NCBI RefSeq assembly: GCF_000744285.1
Contig: NZ_JQLQ01000002.1
Coordinates: 1,116,001-1,180,000 of the forward strand
Reading direction: 5' to 3'
Source of the DNA: Carnobacterium pleistocenium FTR1
GTDB taxonomy: Bacteria > Bacillota > Bacilli > Lactobacillales > Carnobacteriaceae
DNA: 64,000 bases
Shown here: positions 8,515-18,056 of the stretch, in pieces
How positions within the stretch are numbered: position 1 is the first letter of the stretch
How the letters are laid out: each line of letters opens with the position of its first letter
Program-made: the position numbers and the translations under genes
Notes under the pieces: generated by a model
The model's input: only the letters and a program-made list of their open reading frames with translations
The model's database searches: none
Told to the model about the DNA's origin: nothing

Positions 8515-9732
8515 ATGGATAAAGTATTGATTTTAGCATCAATTGCTCCAATGATAGAAGGATTTAATATACCAAATATTGACCTGCTGCAAAAGGAAAA
8601 ATATGAAGTCCATGTTTTGGCAAATTTTAAAGATGAAAATACTGAAGCGAATGAACGAAATAATCGTTTTAGAAACCAATTAGAACTTAAAGGTGTAATC
8701 GTATTCGATGTTCCAATTAATCGGGACCCTTTCAAAATGACGAATTATAAAGCTTACAAAAAAATCAAACAAATTATCGATCACGAAGGCTATTCATTTA
8801 TTCATTGTCATTCACCAATTGGAGGGGTATTATCCAGACTTGCGGCAAGAGAAGCGCGTGGAAAAAATACGAAAGTTGTGTATACAGCACATGGATTTCA
8901 TTTCTTCAAAGGTGCACCTATGAAAAATTGGCTGATGTATTATTCAGTTGAAAAGTGGCTAGCTAGGTATACCGATTGTTTGATCACAATCAATGAAGAA
9001 GATTACCACGCAGCTCATAATAAACATTTCAAGACTAAAAAAATTGAAAAAATCAATGGAGTAGGCATCGATAAAACTAAATATAAGCCAATTTATATGG
9101 GAGAAAAAAATCAGCGAAGAAGCTTACTTGGTTATAAGAAAGATGATTTTTTATTGATTTATGTTGGAGAACTGAGTAAAAGAAAAAATCAACAGTTAGC
9201 TATTAGTATGATGAAAAAAGTCGTCCAAAAAATCCCACAGGCTAAATTATTATTAGTCGGAGATGGTGAATCAAGAGAAAAGTGTACTCAACAAATCAAT
9301 GATTTACAGCTAGAAAAAAATGTGTTTTTACTTGGATTTAGAACCGATGTAGATCAGTTAATGAGTATTTCTGATATTGTCCTTTCTACTTCAAAACAAG
9401 AAGGATTGCCTGTTAATGTATTGGAGGCGATGGGAACTGGATTGCCAATTATAGCTACGGATTGCAGAGGTAATCGTGATTTGATCCATCATGGGAAAAA
9501 TGGCTATCTAGTTGGGTTAGAAGAAGGAGAGCGTTTGGCCGGTTATGTAGATACTCTTTATCATTCTAGTAGTTTGAGAGAAGCTTTTGGACTGAAAAGT
9601 TTAGAATATATTGGGAAATATTCTGTTCAATCTGTGATGAAACAGATGACTCAGATTTATCAGAGTGTCAATTATCCTTCAGATCCGTCTCTTATTAGTA
9701 GTGAAAAAACAGTAAAGGTTTTGACTAAATGA
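8515..9732 (+). CDS. Glycosyltransferase family 4
   Basis: A 405-residue GT-B enzyme. The N-terminal domain includes the HCHSPIGGVLSRLAA segment typical of EpsD/Cap-type GT4 proteins; the C-terminal donor domain has LLIYVGELSKRKNQQ, AKLLLVGDGE, and the nucleotide-sugar motif with the EX7E pattern around SKQEGLPVNVLEAMGTGLPI. It acts at the cytoplasmic face on the lipid-linked repeat unit. ATG 8515 is chosen because GGAGG (8502-8506) is eight bases upstream; an in-frame TTG at 8500 overlaps that site. Donor and linkage are unknown. Confidence 0.88.
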   Translation: MDKVLILASIAPMIEGFNIPNIDLLQKEKYEVHVLANFKDENTEANERNNRFRNQLELKGVIVFDVPINRDPFKMTNYKAYKKIKQIIDHEGYSFIHCHSPIGGVLSRLAAREARGKNTKVVYTAHGFHFFKGAPMKNWLMYYSVEKWLARYTDCLITINEEDYHAAHNKHFKTKKIEKINGVGIDKTKYKPIYMGEKNQRRSLLGYKKDDFLLIYVGELSKRKNQQLAISMMKKVVQKIPQAKLLLVGDGESREKCTQQINDLQLEKNVFLLGFRTDVDQLMSISDIVLSTSKQEGLPVNVLEAMGTGLPIIATDCRGNRDLIHHGKNGYLVGLEEGERLAGYVDTLYHSSSLREAFGLKSLEYIGKYSVQSVMKQMTQIYQSVNYPSDPSLISSEKTVKVLTK

Positions 9733-9769
9733 GCTTCCTATAAAAGGGAACTTATTGGAGGTGAAAAAG

Positions 9770-11092
9770 GTGGCTGCAAATTCTTTACTGTTAGAAAAAA
9801 AACGAGATACACCTTTCTTGATTGTGAGTGTATTCTTGTTGTCTGTTTTTTTAAATCAATCAAATGTTCTATTTGGGATCAACTTATCGTTTTCTGATAT
9901 TTTTATTGTCGGGGTAATGGCTAGTTTGATCCTGAAGCAGGAGCTAAAACTTCCGCTTTCTCATATTTTAGTATTTAGTGCTTTTTCAATTCTAATCTTG
10001 GTTCATTCCTTGTATATCATTCCTAATCAATACATGATCGCAGCTGATCCATTAGCCACTCTAATCGATTACACAAAGCTGCTGGTTGTCTTCCTTTATT
10101 ACATCTTAGGCTTTAACCTCACTCGATTAAAATTAACAGCTGCTTTTCTAAAAGGGTTCGTAGTAGGTTCTGTTGGCATTGGATTTCTCGGTATTTTGAT
10201 TTCATTTGTGCAGATTCCTTATTTATCTTCAATCATGTTATTTGGCGAAAGTCGCTTGATTGGCTTAATGAATGATCCTAATTTTTTCGCAGTGATCCAG
10301 TGTTGTGCGTTAAGTATTCTGTTACGAATGAAGCCAATAAAGATGGTCGTTCGAATCGGAGCGATTGGGATCATTTTGTTATCAATCATTAGCTCGGGTT
10401 CAAAATCAGGCATTATTTTAGTCGTTCTTTATAGCGTATACTTTCTGATTGAAAAAGTAGTCAAGATGGAAAAAGCAACTTCTTTAAAAGTAGTTGGTGC
10501 ACTCCTCTCGATTTTGGGTCTGTCAGCTATTGTCCCCAACCTTTTGCGTTATTCAGAAGAGTTGATGGACGTAATTGTCGAACGATTCCCAATTTTTTCA
10601 AGAGTAGAATTATTATTCACTGACTTCTCTTCGGCCGTTTCTGATGGTGGCTCCGGGAGAGCAGAAGTTTGGGAGACCGCTCTTCATATGATTGATTCTG
10701 CTCCATTATTAGGTGTTGGATTAGGAAACTATATTCCGGTAGCTAACCAATTTATTCATAATCCTAATGTTGCTCATAATACGTACCTTCAGTTGGCTGC
10801 TGAGTGGGGGATTGTATTAACGGTTTTATTTTTATTATATGTCGGATCGACTCTGATTGATAATAAGAGAAGTATTTCTAAAAATGAACAGGAGAATCAA
10901 AATAGACAAATGATTCGCGATATTTTAATCATATTTTTAATAGCCTCGGTCTCGATATCATTAAACAATGCCCGAATATTTTGGTTAGTACTAGGAATGA
11001 GTGTTTTTCAAACAAGGTACAACCAACCAGCAAATCAGCTTTTGAAAGGAGAAAAAAAGCATGAAAGTTTCCGTGATAATGGGCATTTATAA
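9770..11092 (+). CDS. O-antigen ligase/polymerase family membrane protein (Wzy-like)
   Basis: About 440 residues with roughly ten hydrophobic helices and a periplasm-type loop after residue 270. The Wzy_C-type region contains GSGRAEVWETALHMI, PLLGVGLGNY and HNTYLQLAAEWGI, diagnostic of the O-antigen ligase/polymerase family. In a Gram-positive Wzx/Wzy cluster it is the likely repeat-unit polymerase. GTG 9770 is chosen since GGAGGTG (9757-9763) is correctly spaced. Its last 32 bases overlap the next gene, whose ribosome site is inside this gene, suggesting translational coupling. Confidence 0.85.
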   Translation: MAANSLLLEKKRDTPFLIVSVFLLSVFLNQSNVLFGINLSFSDIFIVGVMASLILKQELKLPLSHILVFSAFSILILVHSLYIIPNQYMIAADPLATLIDYTKLLVVFLYYILGFNLTRLKLTAAFLKGFVVGSVGIGFLGILISFVQIPYLSSIMLFGESRLIGLMNDPNFFAVIQCCALSILLRMKPIKMVVRIGAIGIILLSIISSGSKSGIILVVLYSVYFLIEKVVKMEKATSLKVVGALLSILGLSAIVPNLLRYSEELMDVIVERFPIFSRVELLFTDFSSAVSDGGSGRAEVWETALHMIDSAPLLGVGLGNYIPVANQFIHNPNVAHNTYLQLAAEWGIVLTVLFLLYVGSTLIDNKRSISKNEQENQNRQMIRDILIIFLIASVSISLNNARIFWLVLGMSVFQTRYNQPANQLLKGEKKHESFRDNGHL

Positions 11093-11894
11093 TTGCGAAA
11101 AAACATTAAAAGAAAGTATCGATTCGCTTCTAAACCAATCCTATCAATCGTTTGAAATCATATTGTGTGAGGATGGTTCAACAGATCATACTTTGCAGAT
11201 TGCAAAAGAATATGTAGAAAATTATCCTCAAAAAATACATTTGATCCAAAATGAAACAAATATGGGCTTAGCGTATTCGTTAAATAGATGTATTGACAGC
11301 TCAAAAGGTGAATACATTGCACGAATGGATGGAGATGATATCGCTTATGAAAACAGGCTGGAAAAACAAATGAGCTATTTAGAAGCTCATCATGAATGTG
11401 CATTAGTTGGAAGTCAAGTTTATCTATTTAATAATACCGGTATTTGGGGAGTTAGAAAACCAAAAATAGATCCTTTAAAAAAAGATTTTTTGTTCAGTTC
11501 TCAATTTGTTCATCCAACGATCATTATAAAAAAAGCTATTCTAAATCAGATTGGAAATTATACTGTTTCGAAAGCTACATTAAGAGCAGAAGACTATGAA
11601 TTGTTTATGCGATTATATGCTGCTGGGTTTACAGGGCACAATCTACCAGACATTTTACTCTACTACCGAGAAGACGAAACAACTTTTAAGAGAAGAGCCT
11701 ATAAATACAGATTGGATGAAGCTAAGGTGCGATATAACGGTTTTAATAAAATGAAACTTATGCCATTAGGTTTAATTTATGTACTCAAACCTTTAATTGT
11801 AGGGTTAATTCCTCAAAAAGTACTGACAGTGTTACGTCGTCAAGGTTTAGGAAACGAAACAGTTGATGAAAACCCTACTCGCCTATACAAATAA
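11061..11894 (+). CDS. Glycosyltransferase family 2
   Basis: A 277-residue GT-A enzyme: N-terminal VSVIMGIYNCEKTLKESIDS, nucleotide-binding EIILCEDGSTDHT, the DXD-like ARMDGDDIA (near residue 91) and a C-terminal AEDYELFMRLYAAG acceptor-site segment. It adds one sugar to the lipid-linked repeat unit; donor and acceptor are unknown. The start is set by GAAAGGAG within the preceding gene. A 26-base gap leads to the next glycosyltransferase, consistent with one transcript. Confidence 0.88.
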   Translation: MKVSVIMGIYNCEKTLKESIDSLLNQSYQSFEIILCEDGSTDHTLQIAKEYVENYPQKIHLIQNETNMGLAYSLNRCIDSSKGEYIARMDGDDIAYENRLEKQMSYLEAHHECALVGSQVYLFNNTGIWGVRKPKIDPLKKDFLFSSQFVHPTIIIKKAILNQIGNYTVSKATLRAEDYELFMRLYAAGFTGHNLPDILLYYREDETTFKRRAYKYRLDEAKVRYNGFNKMKLMPLGLIYVLKPLIVGLIPQKVLTVLRRQGLGNETVDENPTRLYK

Positions 11895-11920
11895 CTATCA
11901 TTTTAAGAAGGGAGCTCGCT

Positions 11921-12982
11921 ATGGTTACAGTGTCTATCATTATGCCAATCTACAATGTTGCGGAAACATTAAGAAAGTCCGTTCAAAGTTTATTGGACCA
12001 AACGTATCAAGATTTTGAATTAATTCTGGTTAATGATGGATCAACAGATTATTCGGGTAGTATTTGTGATGAATTTCAAAAAGAAGATAACCGAATACTA
12101 GTCATCCATCAAGAAAATACTGGATCTGGATTTGCTCGAAATGCTGGTCTAGATCAAGCAACTGGAGAATATATTTATTTTTCTGATCCTGATGATTATG
12201 TAGAACATACACTACTAGAAGAAAATTTAGTCATTGCGTTAGAAAATCAAGCGAATATGGTTGTTTTTGGATATTATATTGAAGAAATAAGTTCAAGAGG
12301 GAAGATTAAGGAATCCAGAAGGCTTCCTATTTTATCCGTATTAACTACAAAAGAAGATTTCAGAAAAAGTTTTAGAGCGTTTCAAACGTTAGATTCCAAT
12401 GTATTATGGAATAAGCTTTATAAACATCGTTACTTACTTGAAAATAACTGCCGCTTTACTGATCAAAGGGTTGGGCAGGATGCTTTATTCAATCACTTAG
12501 TTTATCGTGATTTAGAGTGTGTATATTTTAATCAAACGCCTTATTATTATTACGTTCAGCGGGTTGGGTCGGCCATAAATCGGTACCATTCAGATCGCTT
12601 TCTTTTGGAATACACTATTGCAGAACAATTTGAAAAATTATTGGTGTATTGGGAATATGAACACTTATATTATGATTTAATTAATTTAGCTTACTGGAGA
12701 ACGTTATATGTAGAGCTAAGTAATTTAGTTTTAGAAGATTGCCCCCTTGATGACCACCAGAAGGAACAACGCATCGCCACAATTTTAAGCCACCCCAAAA
12801 TTCAAGAAATAATATTTTCACTAGATTCAGGATTGGAAGGAAAACGTCATATCCAATTATTGATCCTTTTATTAAAAAATGCTAGGTATCGACTAGTGTT
12901 AAGCGTTATGAGAGCTAAGATCCAATTCAGCAAAAACTATCAGCATGCATTCAATGCGTTCAAAAAGATAGCAGGAACGTAA
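11921..12982 (+). CDS. Glycosyltransferase family 2
   Basis: A 353-residue GT-A enzyme similar in organisation to its neighbours but longer at the C terminus. Motifs: VSIIMPIYNVAETLRKSVQS, LILVNDGSTDYSG, NAGLDQATGEYIYFSDPDDY (DPDD as metal-binding motif) and NKLYKHRYL. The C-terminal 120 residues are helical and have no recognised domain. It is preceded by GAAGGGAG and is part of the polysaccharide transcription unit. Confidence 0.88.
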   Translation: MVTVSIIMPIYNVAETLRKSVQSLLDQTYQDFELILVNDGSTDYSGSICDEFQKEDNRILVIHQENTGSGFARNAGLDQATGEYIYFSDPDDYVEHTLLEENLVIALENQANMVVFGYYIEEISSRGKIKESRRLPILSVLTTKEDFRKSFRAFQTLDSNVLWNKLYKHRYLLENNCRFTDQRVGQDALFNHLVYRDLECVYFNQTPYYYYVQRVGSAINRYHSDRFLLEYTIAEQFEKLLVYWEYEHLYYDLINLAYWRTLYVELSNLVLEDCPLDDHQKEQRIATILSHPKIQEIIFSLDSGLEGKRHIQLLILLLKNARYRLVLSVMRAKIQFSKNYQHAFNAFKKIAGT

Positions 12983-13063
12983 TAGACTGAATAAGTTGCC
13001 TTGACGTAGTGAAAGAGGTCCTTATTCTACAAGCTGAGTTAATAAGATTGAGGTGCTAAAAAT

Positions 13064-14524
13064 ATGACATCAAGTGTCGCGAAAAATTTATTTTATCAGT
13101 CACTATTTCAAGGCATTAGAATCCTCATGCCAGTGGTCACTATTCCAATTATCTCTAAGGCATTAGGTGCACAGGGTGTTGGGATCTATTCCTTCACTAA
13201 TTCGATAGCTGAGTACTTTATACTATTATCCGGTTTAGGGATCACACTTTATGGAAATCGTGAGATTGCAATGGTTAGAGATGATAAAGAGAAATTGAAC
13301 GAAACTTTTTCTGAATTGATCAGTTTAAAATTATTGACGACGATTGTTTCTTTTATTCTTTATTCAGTGGTTGTCCTTGTTTTTTTTCAAAGAGACTGGC
13401 TTTTTTATCTCATTCAATCGCTGCACATTATAGCCGTTTTGTTTGATATTTCTTGGTTTTTTATGGGGATAGAAGATTTTAAAAAAGTAAGTTTAAGCAA
13501 TTTAGCTGTTCAAACAGTTGTGTTCTTCGGAATCGTGTTTTTTATAAAAGACTACAGTGACCTACCGTTTTATCTGTTGTTACAAGCTTTGGGAAATCTT
13601 TTTTCACAACTAATCATGTGGGGCTTTATCTATAAAAAAATTTCCATCCAGTTGGTACCAATCAAAAAAATGACGAGGCATTTGCTTCCAATGGTAGCGT
13701 ATTTCTTCCCTCAAATTGCGGTTATTTTTTATACAACTTTAAGTAAAACGATTTTAGGAATCTTGGAGAATCCAACAGCTGTTGGGATCTATACAAACAC
13801 TCTTAATTTGAGCACGATCATCATTACTATGATCTCAACCGTTAATTTAGTGATGCTCCCAAAGATGAGTAATTTGTTTGCGAAAAATAGAATCGATGAA
13901 ATAAATAAAACACTTCATAGTTTGATTCATGCTCAATTATTTATTTCTATACCCGCAGCGTTTGGCGCAAGTGCTTTAGCTGCAACAATGGTTCCTTGGT
14001 TTTTTGGTAGCGATTTTGAGATATTAAAGGTTTTTATCCCGATAGTCGCTCCAGTCATTGTCCTCATGCCAATTGGAATAGCGATTAGTAATCAATACTT
14101 ATTGCCTAGAGGAGATATAAAAATATATTCTTATTCTGCCTTTGGTGGCGCAGCAATCAGTATCTTGTTGAATTTTTCCTTGATTCCTATTTTAGGCGTC
14201 TTAGGGTCGGTTATAACCAGTCTAATAGTCGAAACATTTGTTACTGTTTTTCGATTGATTTATTTGAAAAAACAAACTGATTTCACGTTTAATAAGGGAT
14301 TGATTTTAAAAATGGTTACTTCAGCAGCAATCATGGCAATCACGATTAAAGTGATGACTAATGGAATGGACGATAATTTTGTAACGACACTCATCCAAAT
14401 TGTCATTGGATCAATAACTTATGCCAGTTGCTCTATTATTTTGAAAGTCCCCTATTTGAAAGATTTGTTTGTACTACTAAAAAGAAGGATTTATCACTCA
14501 AAAAGGTATAAGGTCAAAAATTGA
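13064..14524 (+). CDS. Polysaccharide repeat-unit flippase (Wzx-like, MOP superfamily)
   Basis: A 486-residue, highly hydrophobic protein with about 12-14 predicted membrane helices. The start SSVAKNLFYQSLFQGIRILMPVVTIPIISKALGAQGVG is typical of RfbX/Wzx flippases (shown here as two parts: SSVAKNLFYQSLFQG and PIISKALGAQGVG). It would move the undecaprenyl-linked repeat unit across the membrane for polymerisation by the Wzy-like protein. The 81-base gap before it and the gap after it (which holds a possible promoter) separate it slightly from the glycosyltransferases. Confidence 0.9.
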   Translation: MTSSVAKNLFYQSLFQGIRILMPVVTIPIISKALGAQGVGIYSFTNSIAEYFILLSGLGITLYGNREIAMVRDDKEKLNETFSELISLKLLTTIVSFILYSVVVLVFFQRDWLFYLIQSLHIIAVLFDISWFFMGIEDFKKVSLSNLAVQTVVFFGIVFFIKDYSDLPFYLLLQALGNLFSQLIMWGFIYKKISIQLVPIKKMTRHLLPMVAYFFPQIAVIFYTTLSKTILGILENPTAVGIYTNTLNLSTIIITMISTVNLVMLPKMSNLFAKNRIDEINKTLHSLIHAQLFISIPAAFGASALAATMVPWFFGSDFEILKVFIPIVAPVIVLMPIGIAISNQYLLPRGDIKIYSYSAFGGAAISILLNFSLIPILGVLGSVITSLIVETFVTVFRLIYLKKQTDFTFNKGLILKMVTSAAIMAITIKVMTNGMDDNFVTTLIQIVIGSITYASCSIILKVPYLKDLFVLLKRRIYHSKRYKVKN

Positions 14525-14535
14525 GATGACTGATC

Positions 14536-14563
14536 TTTGCGGGTGGAAAAAGTATCATATAAT
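14536..14563 (+). promoter_or_regulatory. Possible internal promoter before the Wzz/Wze genes
   Basis: TTTGCG, 16-base spacer, perfect TATAAT (14558-14563), located 40 bases before the Wzz-like gene. The -35 box is poor, so this is tentative. Confidence 0.4.
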
Positions 14564-14604
14564 TTAGTGCTTTTAGAAAACGACAGTTATGAGGAGGATA
14601 TAAG

Positions 14605-15354
14605 ATGATGAATATGATTGGAATGGTAGACCTATTTAAAATGATAAAGAAACGCTGGTGGGTAATTTTACTGCTAAGTTTAATGGGCATTGCATTAACA
14701 ACGGTTTTAACAAATTATTTACTTATCCCTCAATATGCTACTACAACTCAGCTTTTAGTAAGTAGAAAAAATACGAACACACAGACAATTGAGTTGGGAG
14801 AAATTGAAACGAACATTCAAATGATCAATACTTACCGAGATATTATAGAAGATCCGGTCGTTATTGATAAAGTCTTAACTGAACTAGGGAGTACATTGTC
14901 TGAAGTTGATTTGCAACAAAAAGTTGAAATTATGACTCAAGACGATTCCCAAATTTTTGGGATAAAAGTGACTGATACAGATCCACAACGTGCTGCTGAG
15001 ATTGCCAATCTGATGGCTGCTACATTCCAAGAAAACATCGGTGGCATCATAAATGTTGAAAATGTGGCGATTCTTTCAAAAGCTAAAGCAAATATTGTTC
15101 CTGTTTCACCTAATCTAATGTTAAATCAGGTTGTGGGTGTATTGGTTGGTTTTCTATTAGGAATGATTTTATCCATTATTTTAGAAACGAGTGATAAGAA
15201 AGTGCATGATGAAAAAATCATCACTGAAAAATTAGGATGGGTCCATTTAGGAAATATTACTGAGATGACACTTGCTGAAGTAGCTGAAGAAGAGAAAAAA
15301 CCGGTTGTTACTGTAGCAACGAATCAAACTAAAAAAGTTTTAGGAGGAGATTAA
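14605..15354 (+). CDS. Chain-length/kinase modulator (Wzz/CpsC/YveK-like)
   Basis: A 249-residue membrane protein with two membrane helices (residues about 17-37 and 172-192) enclosing an extracellular Wzz-type domain (YATTTQLLVSRKN, INTYRDIIEDPVVIDKV, VSPNLMLNQVVG proline-rich segment before helix 2). Such proteins activate the partner tyrosine kinase and set polymer length. The start follows GAGGAGG. It ends two bases before the kinase gene, so the pair is translationally linked. Its position late in the cluster is unlike the more common 5' placement. Confidence 0.9.
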   Translation: MMNMIGMVDLFKMIKKRWWVILLLSLMGIALTTVLTNYLLIPQYATTTQLLVSRKNTNTQTIELGEIETNIQMINTYRDIIEDPVVIDKVLTELGSTLSEVDLQQKVEIMTQDDSQIFGIKVTDTDPQRAAEIANLMAATFQENIGGIINVENVAILSKAKANIVPVSPNLMLNQVVGVLVGFLLGMILSIILETSDKKVHDEKIITEKLGWVHLGNITEMTLAEVAEEEKKPVVTVATNQTKKVLGGD

Positions 15355-15356
15355 CT

Positions 15357-16079
15357 ATGTTGAAGAAAAAATCAACGGACAACCGATATGAAGGAAAAAG
15401 TCTGATTACGTTAAAAGATCCTTCCTCATTTATCTCAGAAGAGTTTCGGACACTTAGAACAAATATCCAGTTTTCTATGATCGATAAAGAATTGAAAACC
15501 TTAATGATCACTTCTTCAAAACAAGGGGAAGGGAAATCTACTATTTCAGCTAATCTAGCGATTGTCTTTGCTTCGCAAGGAAACAAAGTACTTCTTGTGG
15601 ATGCGGATATGCGTAATCCTTCACTTCATAGATTGTTTAAAGTGCGTAATCAACAAGGGTTGACCAGTATTCTAACAACTAAAAACAGAGAAATAAGTGA
15701 CCTTGTGCACAAAACGGGTCAAGATAATTTAGCGTTATTGACTAGCGGGATCATACCACCAAATCCATCAGAATTGCTGGCCTCTCAACGGATGAACCAA
15801 TTCATTGAAACAGCAAAAACGGATTATGATTTGATTATCTTTGATTTACCGCCTATTAATATCGTAACGGATGCACAAGTTATGGGTAACAAAACAGATG
15901 GAACAGTATTCGTTATTCGCAAAGACATTGCCGATTTAAGCGATGTTCTAAAAGCTAAAGAGCTATTAAACTTGGTACAAGCAAATGTCATCGGTGCCAT
16001 ATTCAATAGTAAGGAGCGGATAAGAGGCTTAAATGCTGGTTATTATGGTAAAGATACTAACCTTGACAGCATTAAATAA
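15357..16079 (+). CDS. Polysaccharide tyrosine-protein kinase (CpsD/Wze/YveL-like)
   Basis: A 240-residue cytoplasmic BY-kinase. Walker A is SSKQGEGKST (Lys about 60), Walker A' LLVDADMRNPS (about 79-89), Walker B LIIFDLPPIN. The N-terminal EEFRTLRTNIQFS segment contacts the modulator. The C-terminal tail has only a GYYGKD pair rather than a long tyrosine cluster, so autophosphorylation may be limited to few sites. It works with the preceding Wzz-like protein to control export and chain length. Confidence 0.92.
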   Translation: MLKKKSTDNRYEGKSLITLKDPSSFISEEFRTLRTNIQFSMIDKELKTLMITSSKQGEGKSTISANLAIVFASQGNKVLLVDADMRNPSLHRLFKVRNQQGLTSILTTKNREISDLVHKTGQDNLALLTSGIIPPNPSELLASQRMNQFIETAKTDYDLIIFDLPPINIVTDAQVMGNKTDGTVFVIRKDIADLSDVLKAKELLNLVQANVIGAIFNSKERIRGLNAGYYGKDTNLDSIK

Positions 16080-16141
16080 AGTGGTAGCAGAAATTAAAGC
16101 AACACTTTTATAAATCTAAAAAAATATAAGGAGTGATTGGA

Positions 16142-17962
16142 ATGGTTCAAGCAATGTTAAACAAAAAAGGTCTTTATATGCTCTTAGATGGTTCAGTAAT
16201 TCTTTTATCAGGTGTGATAGCGTATTTCTTTTTAAATCCTTACGTAGCACTTCCTGCATCTTCGTACTTATTTATGGTTGCGCTTGGGATAGCCGGTTAT
16301 AGCGTTTTAGCCGGTTATTCAGGAATTTGTGCAACTCTCTATCGCTACACAAGTATCAAGGATATGATGATTATTTTTATATCCATTACAATATCGTTTG
16401 GAGTAACAACGACTCTTGCCATCTTGTTAATAGATGAAATGAGTTTTAGGTACATTTTGTTGGTCTATCTTATTTCTTTGTTACTGGTAAGTAGTGGACA
16501 TGTCTTGTTCAGAATTTTCCATGAATATAATACAACTATTCCCCCACAAAAACAAATGGCAAAGAAAATTCGGACATTAGTCGTTGGTGCCGGAGATGGA
16601 GGGAATTTGTTTATAAAAAATATCCAGAAAAATTCAACAGAGATAAAAATTGTGGGTATTGTAGATGATGATAAAAATAAGCATGGTAAGAGGCTCTACA
16701 GTATTCCCATTCTAGGTAATATTAATGATATCCCACTTTTTACAAAAAAAATGAATGTCGAACAAATTACGATTGCTATCCCTTCTTTAAAACCCAAACA
16801 ACTTGAAAAGATTTTGGAGATCTGTAATGAGATCAATCTTCCAGTTAATTTGATGCCATCGATTGAAGACGTGATGAACGGTAAGCTTATGGTCAGTCGT
16901 TTTAGAGAAATCGATGTTGTCGATTTGTTGGGTAGAGACGAGGTAACTTTAGATACCAAAAAAATTTCAGAGGATCTCATTGGCAAAACGATTTTAGTCA
17001 GTGGTGCCGGTGGATCTATCGGATCAGAAATTTGTCGAATCATTGCTAATTTTTCACCTAAAAAGATTATTTTATTAGGCCATGGTGAAAATTCAATTTA
17101 TCAAATTCACCGCGAATTGAACAAAAAATTTGTTGGGAAAATTGAAATTACACCGGTTATAGCAGATGTGCAAAATAGACAAAGGATGTTTGATATCATG
17201 GAAATATATAAACCCGATATCGTCTATCATGCAGCAGCTCATAAACATGTTCCAATGATGGAATTGAATACATTTGAAGCTGTGAGAAACAATTGTTTTG
17301 GCACAAAAAATATCGCTGAAGCAGCTAAAGCAGCTAACGTGGGTACGTTTATCATGATTTCAACTGATAAAGCGGTTAATCCACCAAATGTCATGGGTGC
17401 AACAAAACGAATTGCTGAAATGATCGTGACCAGTTTGAATGAAGTCGGCAAAACAAACTTTGCAGCTGTTCGCTTCGGAAATGTTCTTGGCAGTCGTGGC
17501 AGCGTGGTTCCACTATTTAAAGAGCAAATCAAGGCTGGGGGACCGGTTACAGTAACCGACTTTAGGATGACCCGTTATTTTATGACTATTCCAGAAGCTA
17601 GCCGTTTAGTGATTCAAGCCGGAACCTTAGCAAAAGGTGGCGAAATCTTTGTTTTAGATATGGGCAAACCGGTTAAGATTTTAGAATTAGCTAAGAAAGT
17701 AATCAAATTAAGCGGCTTTAGTAATGAAGAAATTTCAGTAATTGAAACAGGTATTCGCCCAGGAGAAAAGTTGTATGAAGAATTGCTGATTGCAAGTGAA
17801 AATACTGGAGAAAAAGTATACGATAAAATATTTGTCGGAAAAGCTGCAAGACGTTCATTAGAAGAAGTCATGGCCTTTTTAAAAACAGTTGAAGGATGTA
17901 CAGATGCTTCATTAAAAGAGCAATTGATTTCATTTGCTAGAGTACATCAACAAGCGGCGTAA
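16142..17962 (+). CDS. Membrane UDP-HexNAc 4,6-dehydratase/epimerase (PglF/CapD-like)
   Basis: About 606 residues: four N-terminal membrane helices (residues 10-120), a first Rossmann-like domain (VVGAGDGGNLFIKNI) and a C-terminal SDR domain with GAGGSIGSEICR for NAD binding and the STDKAVNPPNVMGATKR active-site segment of long dehydratases that use Thr/Asp/Lys instead of the Tyr-x3-Lys pair. It converts UDP-GlcNAc to a UDP-4-keto-6-deoxy sugar for the aminotransferase at 7262. ATG 16142 is eight bases after AAGGAG; the GTG at 16133 overlaps that site. Confidence 0.9.
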   Translation: MVQAMLNKKGLYMLLDGSVILLSGVIAYFFLNPYVALPASSYLFMVALGIAGYSVLAGYSGICATLYRYTSIKDMMIIFISITISFGVTTTLAILLIDEMSFRYILLVYLISLLLVSSGHVLFRIFHEYNTTIPPQKQMAKKIRTLVVGAGDGGNLFIKNIQKNSTEIKIVGIVDDDKNKHGKRLYSIPILGNINDIPLFTKKMNVEQITIAIPSLKPKQLEKILEICNEINLPVNLMPSIEDVMNGKLMVSRFREIDVVDLLGRDEVTLDTKKISEDLIGKTILVSGAGGSIGSEICRIIANFSPKKIILLGHGENSIYQIHRELNKKFVGKIEITPVIADVQNRQRMFDIMEIYKPDIVYHAAAHKHVPMMELNTFEAVRNNCFGTKNIAEAAKAANVGTFIMISTDKAVNPPNVMGATKRIAEMIVTSLNEVGKTNFAAVRFGNVLGSRGSVVPLFKEQIKAGGPVTVTDFRMTRYFMTIPEASRLVIQAGTLAKGGEIFVLDMGKPVKILELAKKVIKLSGFSNEEISVIETGIRPGEKLYEELLIASENTGEKVYDKIFVGKAARRSLEEVMAFLKTVEGCTDASLKEQLISFARVHQQAA

Positions 17963-18056
17963 AGCGAGGATTGGCAGATGAAATAGTTGAATCAGAAAGG
18001 GAAGAACATGGAATAGGTTGATAATCCATGATGCTGTATAGGAAGGAGGAGCAGTA

